Shown: piece by piece, positions 43,460 through 47,336 of the stretch | Position numbering within the stretch: position 1 is the stretch's first letter | Layout: the number at the start of each line of letters is the position of its first letter | Assembly (NCBI GenBank): GCA_023245775.1 | Contig: JAHFJR010000008.1 | Span: 1-47,336, forward strand | Reading direction: 5' to 3' | Length of the DNA stretch: 47,336 bases | Source: Candidatus Peribacteria bacterium | GTDB taxonomy: Bacteria; Patescibacteriota; Gracilibacteria; Peribacterales; Peribacteraceae | Translations under genes and position numbers: made by a program | The notes under the pieces: model-generated | What the model saw: only the letters and a program-made list of their open reading frames with translations | What the model was told of the DNA's origin: nothing | Databases searched by the model: none

Positions 43460-45031
43460 TTAGCGGATCAGGTCCTGGAGAGGAGTGTACACAAAGTCCG
43501 TACCAAGGACGATGGCGAGCGCCCCTTCACCTTTGCTGAAGGCAGTGATATCGGGAGTCTTCGTGCGTGAGATACGCAGGATGTTCGCAAGGAGCTCTAC
43601 TGTGGGAGCGGTCTGGAGCGCGTCGAAGTTCTTTCCCTTCTCCAAGGAGATGCGGGGGTTCATGGCGATCCATGATTGATCGACTGTTGCATGAGGATCC
43701 TTGCTGAAGTTGCTGGTTCTGATGACACGGAAACCGTATCGAATGAGTTCCGCACCTAGGAGTCGCGCTGATCCTTCCTTTGCTCCTGCATTGAGCACCA
43801 GAATACTAGGAGGTCGAAGGAATGCTTCACGGTGTTGCGTCAGCACTCTCGTCAGCGTCTGAATTTGTTTCCAAGTGACGGGGAACTCAGGGATCGAGAC
43901 GGGGAGGAGGACCGATGCTCCTTCAAATTGCTCGCGTGGTGGAGCGTAGAGGAAACCGCCACGTTCGTTGATTCCGTCGTAGAGTCCGTTGGCATCCGAG
44001 AGTTGCAGAGAGAGCACCTTGTGCGCGTCGATGGATTTTCCGATCTTGGCAAGACCGAGGAGTTCGCGCGTTGTGAAGGTCGTTTCCATATTCCTCGCGA
44101 TGATGCTCATGACGCGGGTGGCTTTGGTCATGTTCGTGAGGAGGCCGATCTTCTTGGCTTTCTCGGAGGCAGCTGCGATGATCTGTTGCTGCCGTCCTGA
44201 GCGCGAGAAATCGCTCGTCGAGTGACGACTGCGCGCATACTTCAGTGCGGTTGCTCCATCGAGGTGTTGCACGCCCTTGGAAATCGTGAATGTTTCATAC
44301 GTGTACTGCGGTCCTGGATACTCGGGGTCGACAATGTCCTCGGGAACATCCATATCGATGCCGCCGAGTGCATCGATCGCTTCTTCGAAGCCCGAGAAAT
44401 TCAGTTTGATCGTTCCGTGGATTGGTACGCCAATGCTCGTACCGATCTCACTGCCAAGTTGTTTCAGTGCCTCCGTTGATGCTTCATTCTTCGGTGTGCC
44501 GCGGTGAATGAGCGTATTCTTATAGTCGCGGTACAGGCTATTGATGCGACCTTTCCCCATCTTTTCGGTGCTGAGGAGGTACAGATCACGTGGGAGAGAG
44601 AGCATGACGGCGCTCTTCGTCTGTGTTGGATCGAGACTGACGACCATCAGCGTATCTGTGAGATCGATGCCATCATGGTCACTATCTCCTTCTCCGAGGA
44701 GGAGAAGATTGGTGAATCCGTTCTGGTCGCTTGGGAGTGTTGTGCTGACTGCGGATACCATGCCGTCGATGGAAATGGCTTGGAGGCGAATCAGCACATG
44801 CAATGTCCCGATGATCAGCAAGAGGATCGCGAGGCCCGAGAGGAGCACCATGATCGTTCTCTTGAGAAATCGAACACGACGCTCGTCCCTCACATCGTCT
44901 TCGTGTCGCTTTCTCATGCGCGTGTAGAGGTGCACAGCGGCCTCGAGGAGAGAAGTGCCGATGAGCACATACTTTCTCCATGTCTTGGATGATTTTTTCT
45001 CTTCGCGAATGGGTCGGATCATGAAGGACAT
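43460..45031 (-). CDS. LytR-CpsA-Psr (LCP) family protein with LytR_C-like domain
   Basis: MLSLPRDLYL, GRINSLYRDYKN, LGGIDMDVPEDI, GATALKYARSRHSTSDFSRSGRQQQII. Confidence 0.9.
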   Translation of the reverse strand: MSFMIRPIREEKKSSKTWRKYVLIGTSLLEAAVHLYTRMRKRHEDDVRDERRVRFLKRTIMVLLSGLAILLLIIGTLHVLIRLQAISIDGMVSAVSTTLPSDQNGFTNLLLLGEGDSDHDGIDLTDTLMVVSLDPTQTKSAVMLSLPRDLYLLSTEKMGKGRINSLYRDYKNTLIHRGTPKNEASTEALKQLGSEIGTSIGVPIHGTIKLNFSGFEEAIDALGGIDMDVPEDIVDPEYPGPQYTYETFTISKGVQHLDGATALKYARSRHSTSDFSRSGRQQQIIAAASEKAKKIGLLTNMTKATRVMSIIARNMETTFTTRELLGLAKIGKSIDAHKVLSLQLSDANGLYDGINERGGFLYAPPREQFEGASVLLPVSIPEFPVTWKQIQTLTRVLTQHREAFLRPPSILVLNAGAKEGSARLLGAELIRYGFRVIRTSNFSKDPHATVDQSWIAMNPRISLEKGKNFDALQTAPTVELLANILRISRTKTPDITAFSKGEGALAIVLGTDFVYTPLQDLIR

Positions 45032-45071
45032 TGGGGGGAGTGTACGGAAAGATCGGCCAGTGGTCTATGCA

Positions 45072-45102
45072 TCAAAAAAGCCCCGCGTGTGCGAGGCTTT
45101 TT
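45072..45102 (-). terminator. intrinsic terminator
   Basis: AAAAAAGCCCCGCGTGTGCGAGGCTTTTTTT downstream of the zinc-ribbon gene. Confidence 0.75.
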
Positions 45103-45124
45103 TTGGATGCGATCGGAAAAATCC

Positions 45125-45421
45125 TTACGCAGCAGGTGCTCCGCCGTTCTTCTCTGCCTTGAAGCAGTTGAGGCACAACACCGGTCGTCCGCCTTCGGAC
45201 TCGGGGCGTGGCTTGAACGGAACCTCGCACGCTGTGCCGCACTTGGCACACGTAGCGGGGAACATCTGGCGCGTGGAGTTGCGCTCCTGTTTGCGCTTGT
45301 CGCGACAGTCCTTGCAGCGCTGAGGAGCGGCGAGGCCGCGCTCGGCGTAGAAGGCTTGCTCACCCTCGGTGAACGTGAATGGTTGGCCGCAATCGCGGCA
45401 GGTGATCGTCTGATCAGCCAT
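45125..45421 (-). CDS. zinc-ribbon domain protein
   Basis: Four CxxC pairs: TCRDCGQPF, RCKDCRDKRK, TCAKCGTAC, LCLNCFKAE. Confidence 0.7.
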   Translation of the reverse strand: MADQTITCRDCGQPFTFTEGEQAFYAERGLAAPQRCKDCRDKRKQERNSTRQMFPATCAKCGTACEVPFKPRPESEGGRPVLCLNCFKAEKNGGAPAA

Positions 45422-45574
45422 AAAAAGAAAGAAAAAAAGGATAAAATTGCATTCGTTCCTTCTTTTCTAGCTTCTTCGGGTTACTCCGATCAGACTATTA
45501 TGGAAGGCGTTTGCATCAACATAGTATTCTTCTAGGGTGCTGTAGTCAAGTGAGCTTGACAGTGCTTGATTTTA

Positions 45575-45988
45575 TTAACTGATCCAAATCCCAAGGATCG
45601 TCACCGCAGCACCGAATAGGATGCCCCCGATTACTTCTTTGAGCGAGTGGCCGAGACGTTCACTGAAGTGTTCCCACGTCTGCAGACGATTCAAGATCTT
45701 CGCCTGCTCGCCGATGGCATGGCGTGAGCTCACCGCGTCGTACCACACGAGGCACGCGAAGACGAAGGCGATGGCAAACGATACGGATTCAAGCCCCGTC
45801 TTCCAACCGACGACGATCAGGAGAGATGTCACGAACGCTGAGTGGCTGCTTGGCATGCCGCCCGAACGAAAGAGACCTTCGTGCCACGCACCGCGCTCGA
45901 TGCCTTCGGTGATGATCTTGAGGAACTCGCTACAGAGTCCGACGAAGAGGGGAATGAGGAAGAGGTAGGTTTTCAGGAGATCGTGCAT
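45575..45988 (-). CDS. divergent PAP2 (DUF212) family membrane protein
   Basis: RSGGMPSSHSAFVTSL, DAVSSRHAIGEQAKILN, RLGHSLKEVIGGILFG. Confidence 0.85.
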   Translation of the reverse strand: MHDLLKTYLFLIPLFVGLCSEFLKIITEGIERGAWHEGLFRSGGMPSSHSAFVTSLLIVVGWKTGLESVSFAIAFVFACLVWYDAVSSRHAIGEQAKILNRLQTWEHFSERLGHSLKEVIGGILFGAAVTILGIWIS

Positions 45989-46019
45989 ACTTGTTGTGAA
46001 GGATACGGTAACATTCCAT

Positions 46020-46130
46020 ATTTCAAAAATGAGATTTCAGAAATGTGATGCAAAGCTATGGAAAGAGTAGTAGAAGAAAGTTGAACGACCTGACTCAAGA
46101 AGGCCTACTCTGAAATCTCATTTTTGAAAT
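46020..46130. repeat. perfect 22-bp inverted repeat with 67-bp spacer
   Basis: ATTTCAAAAATGAGATTTCAGA (46020-46041) and TCTGAAATCTCATTTTTGAAAT (46109-46130). Confidence 0.8.
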
Positions 46131-46141
46131 GAGGAAATAAA

Positions 46142-46172
46142 AAAAGAGGTAGGTATGCCCCCACCTCTTTTT
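46142..46172 (-). terminator. terminator hairpin downstream of rplL
   Basis: AAAAAGAGGTAGGTATGCCCCCACCTCTTTTT. Confidence 0.7.
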
Positions 46173-46183
46173 GAACTGTCGAA

Positions 46184-46576
46184 TTACTTGAGGGTCACCT
46201 TGCCTCCGGCGGCTTCAACCTTCTTCTTCATGTCGTCTGCGGCTGCCTTGGCAACACCCTTCTTGAGCATTTGCGGGGCCTTGTCGACCAAGTCCTTGGC
46301 TTCGCCGAGGCCGAGTTGTGTGAGTTCACGGACAATCTTGATGATGGCGATCTTCTGCGCACCAGCATCGGTGAGTTCAACGTCGTAACTGGACTTCTCT
46401 TCGGCAGCGGCAGCGGCCGGAGCGGCTGCAGCGGCAACGGCAACGGGAGCGGCAGCGGAGATGCCGTACTGCTTCTCCATGAATTTGACGACCGTGTTGA
46501 GCTGGATGACGTTCAGCTTCTCCAGTGCATCGATGACAGCCTGTTCCTCTTTTGTGAGGGTGAGTGTGTCGGACAT
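46184..46576 (-). CDS. rplL: 50S ribosomal protein L7/L12
   Basis: EEKSSYDVELTDAGAQKIAIIKIVRELTQLGLGEAKDLVDKAPQMLKKGVAKAAADDMKKKVEAAGGKVTLK. Confidence 0.97.
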   Translation of the reverse strand: MSDTLTLTKEEQAVIDALEKLNVIQLNTVVKFMEKQYGISAAAPVAVAAAAAPAAAAAEEKSSYDVELTDAGAQKIAIIKIVRELTQLGLGEAKDLVDKAPQMLKKGVAKAAADDMKKKVEAAGGKVTLK

Positions 46577-46601
46577 AAGAAGGGGGGGGGAAGAAAAAGA
46601 A

Positions 46602-46738
46602 GTAGGAATTAAGAATTAGGAATTAAGAATGAACGTTGATGCGAGGAGAAAATGAGGTGGAAAATGGAGGCAACGATTCTCGGTGATCATCAGATAGAAA
46701 ATCTTAATTCTTAATTCCTAATTCTTCATTCCTCATTT
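46602..46738. repeat. 7-nt-periodic inverted repeat between rplJ and rplL
   Basis: AGGAATT AAGAATT AGGAATT AAGAATG ... CTTAATT CTTAATT CCTAATT CTTCATT CCTCATT. Confidence 0.75.
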
Positions 46739-47266
46739 TTCCCCCTCCTTCTTTTTCCCGATCTCGCTCAGGAGGCGCGCAAAGCCTGTGAGTGGACTGC
46801 TGCAGGCTGATGCAAAGCTCACGAGCGGACTTTGGCACATGGACATGAAGGTGCCGAGAAGCACCTGACGGCTTGGAATGATGGCAAGTTCATTGGCTTC
46901 AGTCTGCGAGAGGACTTTTCCTGAGAAGATACCGCCGATCAGTTTCACTTGTGCATGGTCCTTGCCGAACTTGAAGGCAACACTTGCTCCTGCGGTCGGC
47001 TCCTTCATGCTGAAGATACAGGCAACAGCTCCTGGAAGCATGGCATCGGTAATCTCGGGAGCCTTGGCTTCCTTGGCGGCGATCTGGATGAGAGATTTCT
47101 TGGCTACCTGCATCGCGGAGCCCTCTTTTCGAAGGGCAGAGCGCAGTTTCGTGATGTCAGCAACGGTCAGACCAATATACTGGGTGAAGATCACGGATGA
47201 AGCGTTCAACATGTTGTCCTTCAGTTCAGTGATCTGAGCAGCCTTCTGGGAGCGCGAGAGAGCCAT
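46733..47266 (-). CDS. rplJ: 50S ribosomal protein L10
   Basis: MALSRSQKAAQITELKDNMLNASSVIFTQYIGLTVADITKLRSALRKEGS; upstream of rplL. Confidence 0.93.
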   Translation of the reverse strand: MALSRSQKAAQITELKDNMLNASSVIFTQYIGLTVADITKLRSALRKEGSAMQVAKKSLIQIAAKEAKAPEITDAMLPGAVACIFSMKEPTAGASVAFKFGKDHAQVKLIGGIFSGKVLSQTEANELAIIPSRQVLLGTFMSMCQSPLVSFASACSSPLTGFARLLSEIGKKKEGEK

Positions 47267-47283
47267 AGCGAGGGGGGTGACAT

Positions 47284-47317
47284 AAAAAACTGATCTCCTG
47301 AACGTCCGGGAGACCAG
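47284..47317 (-). terminator. attenuator-like hairpin in the rplJ leader
   Basis: Reverse strand CTGGTCTCC cggacgttca GGAGATCAG TTTTTT just upstream of rplJ. Confidence 0.65.
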
Positions 47318-47336
47318 CGAGGAACACGGCACGATC

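Overview
A 47.3 kb chromosomal window, densely coding on both strands, with standard code usage (TGA acts as a stop). Gene content and style suggest a Patescibacteria/CPR-like genome (perhaps Peregrinibacteria/Peribacteria-like), but that placement is inference. Housekeeping genes: rlmD, rlmH, pyrG, pyrD-pyrK, csp, rlmI, rsmA-comEC, uvrD/pcrA, rmuC-like, rpsO, pnp, valS, lexA-dinB, an LCP protein, rplL, rplJ and two tRNA-Glu genes. Accessory content: a copper-handling cluster (CopA with an extra C-terminal domain, 53-aa TM ORF, HMA-HMA-TauE/SafE-cupredoxin fusion, Met/Cys-rich secreted protein), a VIT1-type transporter, a RelB/YafQ-type toxin-antitoxin pair, a Fic protein and an asparaginase. 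Main observations: (1) a full-length-like RelA/SpoT homologue fused in one ORF to ~14 TM helices resembling an EamA/DMT transporter, preceded by a consensus promoter, an 8-codon ORF and a UUCG terminator; (2) a TA module between rpsO and pnp with a relic second copy of the rpsO 3' end; (3) several families of short palindromic or 7-nt-periodic repeats, some inserted in frame in essential genes, one nested inside another repeat, several carrying the host gene's stop codon; (4) a lexA promoter whose 17-bp spacer is a palindrome, with a near-identical palindrome upstream of the rmuC-like gene. Hand-read coordinates may be off by 1-2 nt. No database search was run; all family names come from motif recognition.
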